DNA of 64,000 nucleotides from contig NZ_CP099760.1 of assembly GCF_040760005.1 (NCBI RefSeq), forward strand, positions 6,108,001-6,172,000. The letters run 5' to 3'. Within the stretch, counting starts at the first letter, position 1; each line of letters begins with the position of its first letter. The notes beneath the pieces are model-generated. The model saw only the letters and a program-made list of their open reading frames with translations. It made no database searches and was not told the origin of the DNA. Positions 27,432-36,169 of this stretch are shown in pieces. A program made the translations under genes and the position numbers. Source of the DNA: Pseudomonas sp. stari2 (GTDB taxonomy: Bacteria; Pseudomonadota; Gammaproteobacteria; Pseudomonadales; Pseudomonadaceae).

Positions 27432-28505
27432 ATGCATATAAATCCTTATTTATTCATACTGCCACGAACGCCCGGCCAGATAGTCTGGAACTACAAAGAC
27501 CATACTCAGCACGAACTTGATTTTGAATACTCTTCTCGACTGGCACAACTTATTCACGAGCCGGCTTCATATGACAGCGACAACACAATAGACACAAAAC
27601 TTTTAAATGCAGGAATACTGACTTCTTCAAAAATCGCAGCGCCGGTCTGGGGCTGGGATGAACTGTCCAGAATCTACCATATCGGTACCCGGAATATTCC
27701 CTGCGAACACACGCCCCGAAATGTTCAGGAATGGTCCAGGCAATACCTCGAACACTGCAACACTGTACTTGCCACTTCGCCTCCGGCGGACGTCCCTGCA
27801 GACACCGGCCCGAACGCACTCATCGCCCTGCCCCCGCCGATGGCACCGACTGACGACAGCCTGTCGGGTTCACTGATCCGGCGAAAGACCTGCCGATCCT
27901 TCACCGGCGCCGCGGTGTCGCTGGGCGACGTCGGCACCTTGCTATACCTGTCCCTCGGTTACCTGCGAGAACGCGAAGCCGACGGTGACGACAGCATCGC
28001 CGAAGGGCTTGATGCGCGGCGCAGCAGCCCTTCCGGGGGCGGCCTCAATGCCTGCGCCGGTTTTGTGCTGGTGCAGAACGTCGACGGACTACCACCCGGC
28101 GTATACGCCTATCACCCGGTCGAACACGCCCTGAGTTTCGTCAACCCCTTGCCCGACACAGCGCCGGGCAATCTGCTGGGAGGCCAGCACTTCATCAACA
28201 ACCTGCCACTGGGCCTGTTCATCACCGCCCGTTTCGACAGGCTCTGGTGGAAATACCCGCACTCACGCGCCTATCGAATGGCGTTCGTCGAAGCCGGGCA
28301 TCTTTCACAGACGTTTCAATTGGTTGCCACCGCGCTAGGTATGAATACCTGGCTGACAGGCGCATTCGCCGACGATCAGGTTGAAACATTGCTGCAACTT
28401 CAGAACGGTACCGAGCAACCGCTGTTCTTCGTCGGTTGCGGAGAAAGCGACGGTCAGGCGATGTGCCAGGAAATGCGCGACCTGCTGCGTGAGACGCCAG
28501 CATGA
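27432..28505 (+). CDS. SagB/ThcOx-type FMN-dependent dehydrogenase
   Basis: A 357-aa protein. The C-terminal nitroreductase domain (about residues 145-357) shows SLIRRKTCRSF (147-157), the FMN-loop RRSSPSGGGLNAC (196-208), GVYAYHPVEH (223-232), a YxxxRAYRMAFVEAGH motif (about 265-280) and GMNTWLTGAF (293-302). These are marks of SagB/ThcOx enzymes, which oxidise azolines to azoles in ribosomal peptides or act as flavin oxidases in other pathways. The N-terminal 130 residues (LFILPRTPGQIVWNY and a following helical part) look like the winged-helix-type domain seen in several such enzymes; a peptide-binding role is only inferred. The first half is less GC-rich than its neighbours. Its stop overlaps the next start by 4 nt. 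No YcaO partner is present. Confidence 0.87.
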   Translation: MHINPYLFILPRTPGQIVWNYKDHTQHELDFEYSSRLAQLIHEPASYDSDNTIDTKLLNAGILTSSKIAAPVWGWDELSRIYHIGTRNIPCEHTPRNVQEWSRQYLEHCNTVLATSPPADVPADTGPNALIALPPPMAPTDDSLSGSLIRRKTCRSFTGAAVSLGDVGTLLYLSLGYLREREADGDDSIAEGLDARRSSPSGGGLNACAGFVLVQNVDGLPPGVYAYHPVEHALSFVNPLPDTAPGNLLGGQHFINNLPLGLFITARFDRLWWKYPHSRAYRMAFVEAGHLSQTFQLVATALGMNTWLTGAFADDQVETLLQLQNGTEQPLFFVGCGESDGQAMCQEMRDLLRETPA

Positions 28506-29458
28506 GCCTGCTCTCCCAGGCCCCGCTCTTCGAGTTTTCGCTGGGTGACTGGAGCACTCGCGCATCCGTGCGAACCAGTACCCACGATTACCGCTTGCCG
28601 GCTGATATAGCGCAACAACTGGAAACCCGTCACTGGTTCCCGCCGGCATTTCTGCCTTACCTCGCCCACCCGGCCATCGAAGCCGCAGGCCGCTTGGTGG
28701 TGCACCGGCTCACGGCCAATCATCTGGTGCACTTTCTCGACTACACCACCCTGCTCGAACACCGCATCGTCAATCGCGCCGTGGAAGTCATCGTCCACGG
28801 CGAACTGCCGGTCGATGTTCCGCCGCCCATGAAAACCGCCGCGCTGCAGCTCTACACCGATGAGGGCTACCACGCCCTGTTTTCCCATCAGGTCGCGGAA
28901 CAGATCGCCAGGTTCTACGGCATCACCGGGCGCCCGGTGGTGCCCAGGCGGATCACTCGCATGATCAGGCTGATCGACGAAACCCTTCCGGAGCAGCGAC
29001 CGCTGACATGGTTTCTGCTCGGCTTCGTCTCGGAAACCATCATTGCCCGGGAACTGCTCGACGTCTGCCGGGACAGCCTGGTGTCCGGGGTCAACGACAT
29101 GCTGCGCGATCACCTCACCGACGAGGCGCGCCACAGTCGCTACTTCACTGAAGTGTTCCATTACCTCTGGCTGCATCTGGGACCGCAGCAACGAGCTTTC
29201 GCCGCCACCACCCTGCTCGAGATCTTCGGGATTTTCTTCGAAACCGATGAACAGTGGCTGCGGCAAAGCCTGTGCGCCACCGGGATTGCCGACGGTGCCG
29301 TGCTGGAAATACTCGACAGCCTGACAACAGCACAAGCCTCCCGACGACGTGCCCGGACAGGCGGCATCGCCACATTGAATGCACTGAGGAAGGCCGGATT
29401 TTTCGCCGAACCTTACAACCAGATACTTTTCGCCAGGGCAGGATTGATCGATGGGTAA
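28502..29458 (+). CDS. AurF-type diiron N-oxygenase
   Basis: A 318-aa, largely helical protein. The metal-ligand pattern of p-aminobenzoate N-oxygenase AurF is complete: Glu86, then Glu121-x-x-His124 (YTDEGYH) exactly 35 residues later as in AurF, Glu178 (or Glu184) in VSETIIARE, and His204-x3-Glu208-x2-His211 (HLTDEARH). The extra His ligand (here His204) is diagnostic of AurF/CmlI arylamine or amine N-oxygenases versus ferritin-like proteins. Expected chemistry: O2-dependent conversion of an amine to hydroxylamine, nitroso or nitro. The substrate is unknown. It overlaps the SagB gene by 4 nt and the exporter gene by 8 nt, so all three are one translationally coupled operon. Confidence 0.86.
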   Translation: MSLLSQAPLFEFSLGDWSTRASVRTSTHDYRLPADIAQQLETRHWFPPAFLPYLAHPAIEAAGRLVVHRLTANHLVHFLDYTTLLEHRIVNRAVEVIVHGELPVDVPPPMKTAALQLYTDEGYHALFSHQVAEQIARFYGITGRPVVPRRITRMIRLIDETLPEQRPLTWFLLGFVSETIIARELLDVCRDSLVSGVNDMLRDHLTDEARHSRYFTEVFHYLWLHLGPQQRAFAATTLLEIFGIFFETDEQWLRQSLCATGIADGAVLEILDSLTTAQASRRRARTGGIATLNALRKAGFFAEPYNQILFARAGLIDG

Positions 29459-30683
29459 AGGAAAATCCGGGGTGACGACCCGACAGCGTCGCGGGGCCGT
29501 CAGCCTGTTGCTGGCGATGGTATTGCTGGGTGTTTTTCCGCTGGATGTCGTGCTGCCTTCATTTCCGGCGCTGGCCGAGCACTTTCGCAGCGCCCCGGCC
29601 GACATCGCGCTGTCAATCAGCCTGTTCGCCGTCGGCATCGCCTTCGCCCAGTTGCTGATCGGACCACTGTCGGATGTAATCGGGCGCAAGGGCCTGCTGC
29701 TCGCCGGCATGAGCGTTTCAATGCTCGGCGCCCTCGGCTGTGTAATGACCACTGACTATTCGCTGTTCCTGATGTTCCGGGTCGTGCAGGCGCTGGGCTG
29801 CGGTTGCTTCGTGCTGTCCCAGGCGCTGGTCCAGGATCTGTTCGAAGGCGAGGAACGCGATCGTCTGCGAATCCTGATGGTCACCGCCGGCGGGATTTTC
29901 ATCTCGGTATCGCCTCTTGTCGGTACTTTCCTGCAGGCAACCCTGGGCTGGCGTGGCAGCTTCTGGGTGTTCATCGCATTATCGGCCGTGGTACTGCTCA
30001 AGGCCTGGCTGTTTCTGGAAAACAGCCGACCGACCACCCGTGGCACACGCACGAACTTCCTCACGGCTTACCGACGGGTGCTGGGGGATTTCGACTTCGT
30101 CGGCTACTGGCTGATTTCGGCATTTGCGTTCGCCTGCCACTTTTCATTCATCGTGATATCGCCGCTGATCTTCATGGACCGGCTGCAATTGTCCGCCTAC
30201 GAGTTCTCCTTGATCCTGCTGATCTACGGTGCGGCTTACGTCACCGGAGGCATTCTCGCCAGCGTGCTGAGCAGGCGCATCAGCAGCGGCCAACAGATGG
30301 TCGTCGGTCTGAGCCTGATCCTGTTCGCCGGCGTGACCATGTTGTACTTGTCGTCGAGTTTTGCTCTGGCTCCAGCGACAGTGCTGATCCCGATGCTGAT
30401 CTGCACCGCCGGCACCACCATTGCCCGGCCGGCCGCCACCTCCAGGGCCATGAGCCTGTTTGCGGACAACGCCGGCACCTCGGCCTCGGCCGGCAGCACG
30501 ATCACCTTCATCTGCGGCGGGTTGATCAGCGCTTTGATCAGCCTGAGCCCGGCCAATCTGCAATCCACCCTGGGTTACGCCTTTGTCTTGCTCAGTGGTG
30601 TGGCGCTCGCCTTGAACAACCGGATCAGCCGTCGCGCCAGAGTCTTGCAAGCCGACGCCATCGCACAGCCGGGTGGCGATTGA
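29451..30683 (+). CDS. MFS exporter, Bcr/CflA family
   Basis: A 410-aa transporter with about 12 membrane spans. MFS motif A is GPLSDVIGRKG (about residues 71-81). The N-terminal pattern LLGVFPLDVVLPSFPALAEHF is typical of the Bcr/CflA drug-efflux subfamily (compare the D-x-x-LPS-x-P motif). It is the last gene of the cassette, starting 8 nt inside the N-oxygenase gene. The likely role is export of the cassette's product and self-protection. C-terminal tail is short and hydrophilic. Confidence 0.9.
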   Translation: MGKGKSGVTTRQRRGAVSLLLAMVLLGVFPLDVVLPSFPALAEHFRSAPADIALSISLFAVGIAFAQLLIGPLSDVIGRKGLLLAGMSVSMLGALGCVMTTDYSLFLMFRVVQALGCGCFVLSQALVQDLFEGEERDRLRILMVTAGGIFISVSPLVGTFLQATLGWRGSFWVFIALSAVVLLKAWLFLENSRPTTRGTRTNFLTAYRRVLGDFDFVGYWLISAFAFACHFSFIVISPLIFMDRLQLSAYEFSLILLIYGAAYVTGGILASVLSRRISSGQQMVVGLSLILFAGVTMLYLSSSFALAPATVLIPMLICTAGTTIARPAATSRAMSLFADNAGTSASAGSTITFICGGLISALISLSPANLQSTLGYAFVLLSGVALALNNRISRRARVLQADAIAQPGGD

Positions 30684-30938
30684 ACCTGCCGGTCGTCATT
30701 CCGCACGCGGCGTCAGCACTGGAACAACGTTTTGCGCCATTCCCTCCTGACGCCAGCGGTGTAGAATCGCGAGATTCATCGCCATTCATCCCCGGCGGGT
30801 TTATGAGCTCAGGCTGAGACCAGCGGCGATCCCGCAACGTCATCGGCAACTTCAGGACACACGGCCATTTCTGAGTGTTCCAGACGTCAATAGAAGCTCA
30901 CTCCCTTTTGATACCTGATTAGCCGCCCGGAGTGCTCC

Positions 30939-32780
30939 ATGCCAGATTACCGCTCGAAAACATCCACCCACGGCCGCAACATGGCCGGCGCCCGCGCACT
31001 GTGGCGCGCCACCGGGATGAAGGATGACGACTTCAAGAAGCCGATCATCGCCATTGCCAACTCCTTCACCCAGTTCGTACCGGGCCACGTGCACCTGAAG
31101 GACCTGGGCCAGCTGGTTGCCCGTGAAATCGAACGCGCCGGTGGCGTGGCGAAAGAATTCAACACCATTGCCGTGGACGACGGCATCGCCATGGGCCACG
31201 ACGGCATGCTGTATTCGTTGCCGAGCCGCGAGATCATCGCCGACTCCGTCGAATACATGGTCAATGCCCACTGTGCCGATGCCATCGTCTGCATCTCCAA
31301 CTGCGACAAGATCACCCCGGGCATGCTGATGGCCGCCCTGCGCCTGAACATCCCGGTGATCTTCGTTTCCGGCGGCCCGATGGAAGCCGGCAAGACCAAA
31401 CTGGCCAGCCACGGTCTCGACCTCGTCGACGCCATGGTCATCGCCGCCGACTCCAGCGCTTCTGACGAGAAGGTTGCCGAGTACGAGCGCAGCGCCTGCC
31501 CGACCTGCGGTTCGTGCTCCGGCATGTTCACCGCCAACTCGATGAACTGCCTGACCGAAGCCCTGGGCCTCGCATTGCCGGGCAACGGTTCGACCCTGGC
31601 CACCCACAGCGACCGCGAACAGCTGTTCCTGCAGGCCGGCCGTACCATCGTCGAACTGTGCAAACGCTATTATGGCGAGAACGACGAGTCGGTACTGCCG
31701 CGCAACATTGCCAACTTCAAGGCGTTCGAGAACGCGATGATGCTCGACATCGCCATGGGCGGTTCGACCAACACCATCCTGCACTTGCTGGCCGCCGCAC
31801 AGGAAGCCGAGATCGACTTCGACCTGCGCGACATCGATCGCCTGTCGCGCAAGGTGCCGCAACTGTGCAAGGTCGCGCCGAACATCCAGAAGTACCACAT
31901 GGAAGACGTGCACCGCGCCGGCGGCATCTTCAGCATTCTCGGTTCGCTGGCCCGTGGCGGTCTGCTGCACACCGACCTGCCCACCGTGCACAGCCGCAGC
32001 ATGGAAGAAGCCATCGCCAAGTGGGATATCACCCAGACCGACGATGAAGCCGTGCACCATTTCTTCAAGGCAGGCCCGGCCGGCATTCCGACGCAAACCG
32101 CGTTCAGCCAGTCGACCCGCTGGGAAACCCTGGACGACGACCGTGAAAACGGTTGCATCCGCAGCTTTGAGCACGCCTATTCGAAAGAAGGCGGCCTGGC
32201 CGTGCTGTACGGCAACATCGCCCTGGACGGCTGCGTGGTGAAAACCGCCGGTGTCGACGAGTCGATCCACGTCTTCGAAGGCAACGCGAAGATCTTCGAA
32301 AGCCAGGACAGTGCCGTACGCGGCATCCTTGCCGACGAAGTGAAGGAAGGCGACATCGTCATCATTCGCTACGAAGGCCCGAAAGGCGGCCCGGGCATGC
32401 AGGAAATGCTCTACCCGACGTCGTACCTGAAATCCAAAGGTCTGGGCAAAGCCTGCGCCTTGCTGACCGATGGCCGTTTCTCCGGCGGTACCTCCGGTCT
32501 GTCCATCGGCCACGCTTCGCCAGAGGCTGCGGCCGGCGGCGCGATCGGTCTGGTGCAGGACGGTGACAAGGTGCTGATCGACATCCCGAACCGCTCGATC
32601 AACCTGTTGATCAGCGACGAAGAACTGGCGGCACGTCGGGTCGAGCAGGACAAGAAGGGCTGGAAACCGGTCGAGAAGCGTCCACGCAAAGTGACCACCG
32701 CCCTCAAGGCCTACGCCCTGCTGGCAACCAGCGCCGACAAGGGTGCGGTGCGTAACAAGGCGATGCTCGACGGCCTGTGA
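30939..32780 (+). CDS. ilvD: Dihydroxy-acid dehydratase IlvD
   Basis: A 613-aa Fe-S dehydratase, third step of valine/isoleucine synthesis (also feeding leucine and pantothenate). The [14 protein letters not shown] motif (about residues 119-132) and [20 protein letters not shown] (about 187-206) supply cluster cysteines. The C-terminal [21 protein letters not shown] is the second IlvD signature. It is preceded by 255 nt in which I recognise only the GGAG ribosome-binding site. A strong terminator follows. Confidence 0.97.
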   Translation: MPDYRSKTSTHGRNMAGARALWRATGMKDDDFKKPIIAIANSFTQFVPGHVHLKDLGQLVAREIERAGGVAKEFNTIAVDDGIAMGHDGMLYSLPSREIIADSVEYMVNAHCADAIVCISNCDKITPGMLMAALRLNIPVIFVSGGPMEAGKTKLASHGLDLVDAMVIAADSSASDEKVAEYERSACPTCGSCSGMFTANSMNCLTEALGLALPGNGSTLATHSDREQLFLQAGRTIVELCKRYYGENDESVLPRNIANFKAFENAMMLDIAMGGSTNTILHLLAAAQEAEIDFDLRDIDRLSRKVPQLCKVAPNIQKYHMEDVHRAGGIFSILGSLARGGLLHTDLPTVHSRSMEEAIAKWDITQTDDEAVHHFFKAGPAGIPTQTAFSQSTRWETLDDDRENGCIRSFEHAYSKEGGLAVLYGNIALDGCVVKTAGVDESIHVFEGNAKIFESQDSAVRGILADEVKEGDIVIIRYEGPKGGPGMQEMLYPTSYLKSKGLGKACALLTDGRFSGGTSGLSIGHASPEAAAGGAIGLVQDGDKVLIDIPNRSINLLISDEELAARRVEQDKKGWKPVEKRPRKVTTALKAYALLATSADKGAVRNKAMLDGL

Positions 32781-32798
32781 TACTTAGCCGTCGCGCAT

Positions 32799-32831
32799 AA
32801 AAATGCCCCGCCAGGTGCGGGGCATTTTTTT
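32799..32831. terminator. Rho-independent terminator between ilvD and a convergent phosphatase gene
   Basis: An 11-bp stem has arms AAATGCCCCGC (32801-32811) and GCGGGGCATTT (32817-32827) with a 5-nt loop and flanking A and T runs, able to work in both directions. Confidence 0.92.
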
Positions 32832-32841
32832 GCCTTGAGGC

Positions 32842-33897
32842 TTACTGAATCTCTTCCGGCTTCACGATCACCCAGTTCTTGTCCGCCGTCACCGGCAAAC
32901 CTTCTTTCGCCTGGGCCGCCGCGTGCTTGGCCATCATGCCGTTGAGCTGGGTCATGTACTTGTCCTTGCGGTTGACCCACAGGTGAATGCCGCCCTTGGC
33001 CACGTCAACGCTGTGGAACAGCATGTAGCCGTCGCTGCTCGGGGTGTCGCCGCCCACCAGTACCGGTTTTTTCCACTCGTCGATGTAGGTCAGGATCGCC
33101 GCGTGCTTGCCGGCCATCCAGGTCGCCGGGGTCCACAAGTAAGGTGTCAGTTCCAGGCCGAGGTTGGCCTTTTCGTCATACTTGCCGGCAGTGATCTGCT
33201 TGCGCGCAGTGGTCAGTTCGCCGGTCTCGCGGTTCTTCAGCAACGTGGTCACGCCGATCACGTTCTGCGGTTTGACGTTGTAGCCATACTTCGGATCGGC
33301 CGCGACCATGCGCACCAGTTCTTCGGAGGCGGCGGTCATCACGTAGACCTCGATACCGTTCTCCATCAATTTGTTGTACAACTCGGCCTGACCGGTGAAG
33401 ACTTTCGGCGGCTGCACGTCGATGTTCTTGACCACATCGCCTTCGTAATAGGTCGCCGGTACCGGTTTGCCCGAGGCCATCAGTTCGTCGACGTAGCCTT
33501 TGAGCTCCTTGAGGGTGAAGCCGGAGAACACCTGCGCCACCCATGGGTAGCAGACCATGTCGTCGACTTCGCAGAGGCGGTAGTAGTAGCTGAACAGGCT
33601 TTCCTTGTGGTCGGCGGTGTCCTTGAACGGAATCAGCTTCAGCGACGGGTCGAGCTTGTCACGGGTGATCAGGCCCTTGTTTTCCATGAACGGCAGCAGC
33701 GACTCTTCGAGGTCGTAGCGGTAACTGGTGTTGTCCATGTCGAACACCGCGTAGTTACCCTTGTTGGCGTTGGCCGCGATCATCGCGTCCAGCGCCTTGG
33801 CCTGATCCGCCGGCCAGTGTTTCAGGTCAGTGGCGAACGCTTGGCCAACAAGGCCGAAGCAGAGTGCGGCAGCCAGCATTTTAGGTGCGAACTTCAT
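32842..33897 (-). CDS. pchP: Phosphorylcholine phosphatase-like HAD hydrolase
   Basis: A 351-aa exported protein; the signal peptide ends near GQAFAT (residues 20-23). The HAD motif I is FDMDNTSYRYD (about 52-62), motif II is VMTAASEE with Thr/Ser near 190, and motif III/IV is in VLVGGDTPSSDG (about 285-296). Size, exported location and the DMDNT motif match PchP of P. aeruginosa, which releases phosphate and choline from phosphorylcholine produced by phospholipase C. No choline genes lie next to it here. It starts with a good GGGGAGAA ribosome-binding site. Confidence 0.83.
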   Translation of the reverse strand: MKFAPKMLAAALCFGLVGQAFATDLKHWPADQAKALDAMIAANANKGNYAVFDMDNTSYRYDLEESLLPFMENKGLITRDKLDPSLKLIPFKDTADHKESLFSYYYRLCEVDDMVCYPWVAQVFSGFTLKELKGYVDELMASGKPVPATYYEGDVVKNIDVQPPKVFTGQAELYNKLMENGIEVYVMTAASEELVRMVAADPKYGYNVKPQNVIGVTTLLKNRETGELTTARKQITAGKYDEKANLGLELTPYLWTPATWMAGKHAAILTYIDEWKKPVLVGGDTPSSDGYMLFHSVDVAKGGIHLWVNRKDKYMTQLNGMMAKHAAAQAKEGLPVTADKNWVIVKPEEIQ

Positions 33898-34139
33898 TCT
33901 GCGTTTCTCCCCGGTTTGAAAGAGATCGACGCTAACAAATCAGTGTGACAGTTCCCGTCTGTCAGCGACCGTCCTCGTCCCTTTTGCGCCAGCTGCATCC
34001 CCGAGAGCGACACACGCTTATTCCAAAAACGACGGACGACCTTCAATTTCGGTATTAATTCATTGGAAATCAAACTGTTAGGCTTGCCGGTTCGCAGCAG
34101 CCCCGGAAGGCTGTTGGCAAAGTCTTTTCTGGAGAACTC

Positions 34140-35531
34140 ATGAATCTGCCGCTGATTCTCAACCTGCTGGTGTTCCTCGCCCTGCTCTTCGGTCTGGCGC
34201 AAACCCGCCACACCTCGTGGAGCCTGGCGAAAAAAGTCCTGCTCGCCCTGGTGCTGGGCGTGGCGTTCGGCGTCGCGCTGCACACGATCTACGGTGCCGG
34301 CAACCCGGTGCTGAAAGCCTCGATCGGCTGGTTCGATCTGGTGGGCAACGGTTACGTGCAGCTGCTGCAGATGATCGTGATCCCGCTGGTGTTCGCCTCG
34401 ATCCTCAGCGCGGTGGCCCGCCTGCACAACGCCTCTTCGCTGGGCAAGATCAGCTTCCTGACCATAGGCACGCTGCTGTTCACCACGGCGATTGCGGCGC
34501 TGATCGGCATCGGCCTGACCAACCTGTTCGGCCTGACCGCCGAAGGCCTGGTCGCCGGTACTCAGGAAATGGCCCGTCTGCAAACCATTCAAACCGACTA
34601 CGCCGGCAAGGTCGCTGACCTTAACGTGCCACAACTGCTGCTGTCGTTCATCCCGCAGAACCCGTTCGCCGACCTGGCCCGGGCCAAACCGACGTCGATC
34701 ATCAGCGTGGTGATCTTTGCCGCGTTCATGGGGGTTGCTGCGCTGCAACTGCTCAAGGATGACGCCGAGAAAGGTCAGAAAGTGATCAACGCCATCGACA
34801 CCCTGCAAGCCTGGGTGATGCGTCTGGTGCGCCTGGTGATGAAGCTGACCCCGTACGGCGTGCTGGCGCTGATGACCAAAGTGGTGGCCGGTTCCAACCT
34901 GCAGGACATCATCAAGCTCGGCAGTTTCGTCGTGGTGTCGTACCTCGGTCTGGGCCTGATGTTCGTGGTGCATGGCTTGCTGGTGTCGGCGGCCGGGATC
35001 AACCCGCTGCGCTTCTTCCGCAAGATCTGGCCGGTGCTGACCTTCGCCTTCACCAGCCGCTCCAGCGCCGCAAGCATCCCGCTGAGCATCGAAGCGCAGA
35101 CCCGTCGTCTGGGCATTCCGCAATCGGTGGCAAGCTTCGCCGCCTCGTTCGGCGCGACCATCGGCCAGAACGGCTGCGCCGGTCTGTACCCGGCAATGTT
35201 GGCAGTGATGGTTGCGCCAACCGTCGGCATCAACCCGCTGGATCCGCTGTGGATCGCGACGCTGGTGGCGATCGTGACCCTGAGTTCGGCCGGTGTGGCG
35301 GGCGTGGGCGGCGGCGCGACCTTCGCCGCGCTGATCGTGCTGCCGGCCATGGGCTTGCCGGTTTCGCTGGTGGCGTTGCTGATTTCGGTCGAGCCGCTGA
35401 TCGACATGGGTCGTACGGCGCTGAACGTGAGTGGTTCGATCACCGCTGGCGCGATTACCAGCCAGGTGATGCAGCAGACCGACAAGGCCCTGCTGGATGC
35501 CGATGAGCATGCGGAGCTTGTTCAGGCTTGA
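34140..35531 (+). CDS. tcyP: L-cystine/dicarboxylate-type cation symporter, TcyP-like
   Basis: A 463-aa sodium:dicarboxylate (DAACS) family symporter with about 8-10 membrane spans. Family marks include [18 protein letters not shown] (about residues 79-96), the Ser-rich reentrant loop [16 protein letters not shown] (about 300-315), and [13 protein letters not shown] (about 340-352). The NGCAG loop rather than NMDG is typical of the TcyP/YdjN cystine branch. The ATG has a CTGGAG ribosome-binding site. The 242-nt gap to the divergent phosphatase gene shows no clear operator. Confidence 0.82.
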   Translation: MNLPLILNLLVFLALLFGLAQTRHTSWSLAKKVLLALVLGVAFGVALHTIYGAGNPVLKASIGWFDLVGNGYVQLLQMIVIPLVFASILSAVARLHNASSLGKISFLTIGTLLFTTAIAALIGIGLTNLFGLTAEGLVAGTQEMARLQTIQTDYAGKVADLNVPQLLLSFIPQNPFADLARAKPTSIISVVIFAAFMGVAALQLLKDDAEKGQKVINAIDTLQAWVMRLVRLVMKLTPYGVLALMTKVVAGSNLQDIIKLGSFVVVSYLGLGLMFVVHGLLVSAAGINPLRFFRKIWPVLTFAFTSRSSAASIPLSIEAQTRRLGIPQSVASFAASFGATIGQNGCAGLYPAMLAVMVAPTVGINPLDPLWIATLVAIVTLSSAGVAGVGGGATFAALIVLPAMGLPVSLVALLISVEPLIDMGRTALNVSGSITAGAITSQVMQQTDKALLDADEHAELVQA

Positions 35532-35537
35532 TTGACG

Positions 35538-35569
35538 CTGTGGCGAGGGAGCGAGCTCCCTCGCCACAG
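35538..35569. repeat. REP-like palindrome between tcyP and folA
   Basis: A perfect 15-bp inverted repeat has arms CTGTGGCGAGGGAGC (35538-35552) and GCTCCCTCGCCACAG (35555-35569) around two bases. It lies between convergent genes 6 nt after one stop and 2 nt before the other. Sequence style is that of a P. fluorescens REP element; it likely also terminates both transcripts. Confidence 0.75.
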
Positions 35570-35571
35570 AT

Positions 35572-36084
35572 TCAGGCTTTTTCCCAGACTTCGAAGTGGT
35601 AAGCCGGTTTGTCGCCTTCAGCCGGATTCGGCACATTCGACACCAGTTTCCACTGATTCAGATCGAACTCCGGAAACCACGCATCCCCTTCCGGGCTCAG
35701 CGCCACACGGGTCAGATACAAACGATCCGCCTGTGCCAGCCCTTGCGCATACAGTTGCGCCCCGCCAATCAGCATCAACTCGTCGACGCCCTGCTCTTTC
35801 GCCCACTCTTCGGCACGAACCACGGCAGCTTCCAGCGACGGATAGACTTCCGCACCTGCCAGCACCAGATCCTGCTGACGGCTGACTACGATGTTCAAAC
35901 GGCCCGGCAACGGACGACCCAGCGAATCCCAGGTCTTGCGACCCATGATGATCGGCTTTCCGAGCGTCGTGGCCTTGAAGTATTTGAAGTCCCCCGGCAG
36001 GTGCCAGGGCATGCTGTTATCGACGCCGATCACACGGTTTTCACCGAGGGCTGCGATCAGGCTGAGGGGGAGTGATTTAGTCAT
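35572..36084 (-). CDS. folA: Dihydrofolate reductase FolA
   Basis: A 170-aa NADPH-dependent enzyme reducing dihydrofolate to tetrahydrofolate. Motifs: GVDNSMPWHLPGDFKYFK (substrate site with Trp/Asp equivalents), IIMGRKTWDSLGRPLPGR (NADPH binding, about 46-63), and LMLIGGAQLYAQGL (about 104-117). The open frame is 22 codons longer upstream, but the ATG at 36084 gives the family N-terminus MTKSLPLSLIAALGENRVIG. It is a single gene divergent from the DUF2868 gene. Confidence 0.95.
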   Translation of the reverse strand: MTKSLPLSLIAALGENRVIGVDNSMPWHLPGDFKYFKATTLGKPIIMGRKTWDSLGRPLPGRLNIVVSRQQDLVLAGAEVYPSLEAAVVRAEEWAKEQGVDELMLIGGAQLYAQGLAQADRLYLTRVALSPEGDAWFPEFDLNQWKLVSNVPNPAEGDKPAYHFEVWEKA

Positions 36085-36169
36085 GCCGGCGAGGATACCA
36101 GAGCCGCGCTTACCCCGATAAGCGCCACAGCGGTTATGCTCACGGCTCAATCAAGCAACGGGATGCCGC

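Noticed and set aside
27286..30683. Assignment of the cassette to a thiazole/oxazole-modified microcin pathway
   Set aside because: No YcaO or E1-like protein is present, and the peptide has no Cys and few Ser/Thr positions for azole formation.
30852..32513. 553-aa antisense open frame opposite ilvD
   Set aside because: ilvD is unambiguous; this frame has no family resemblance.
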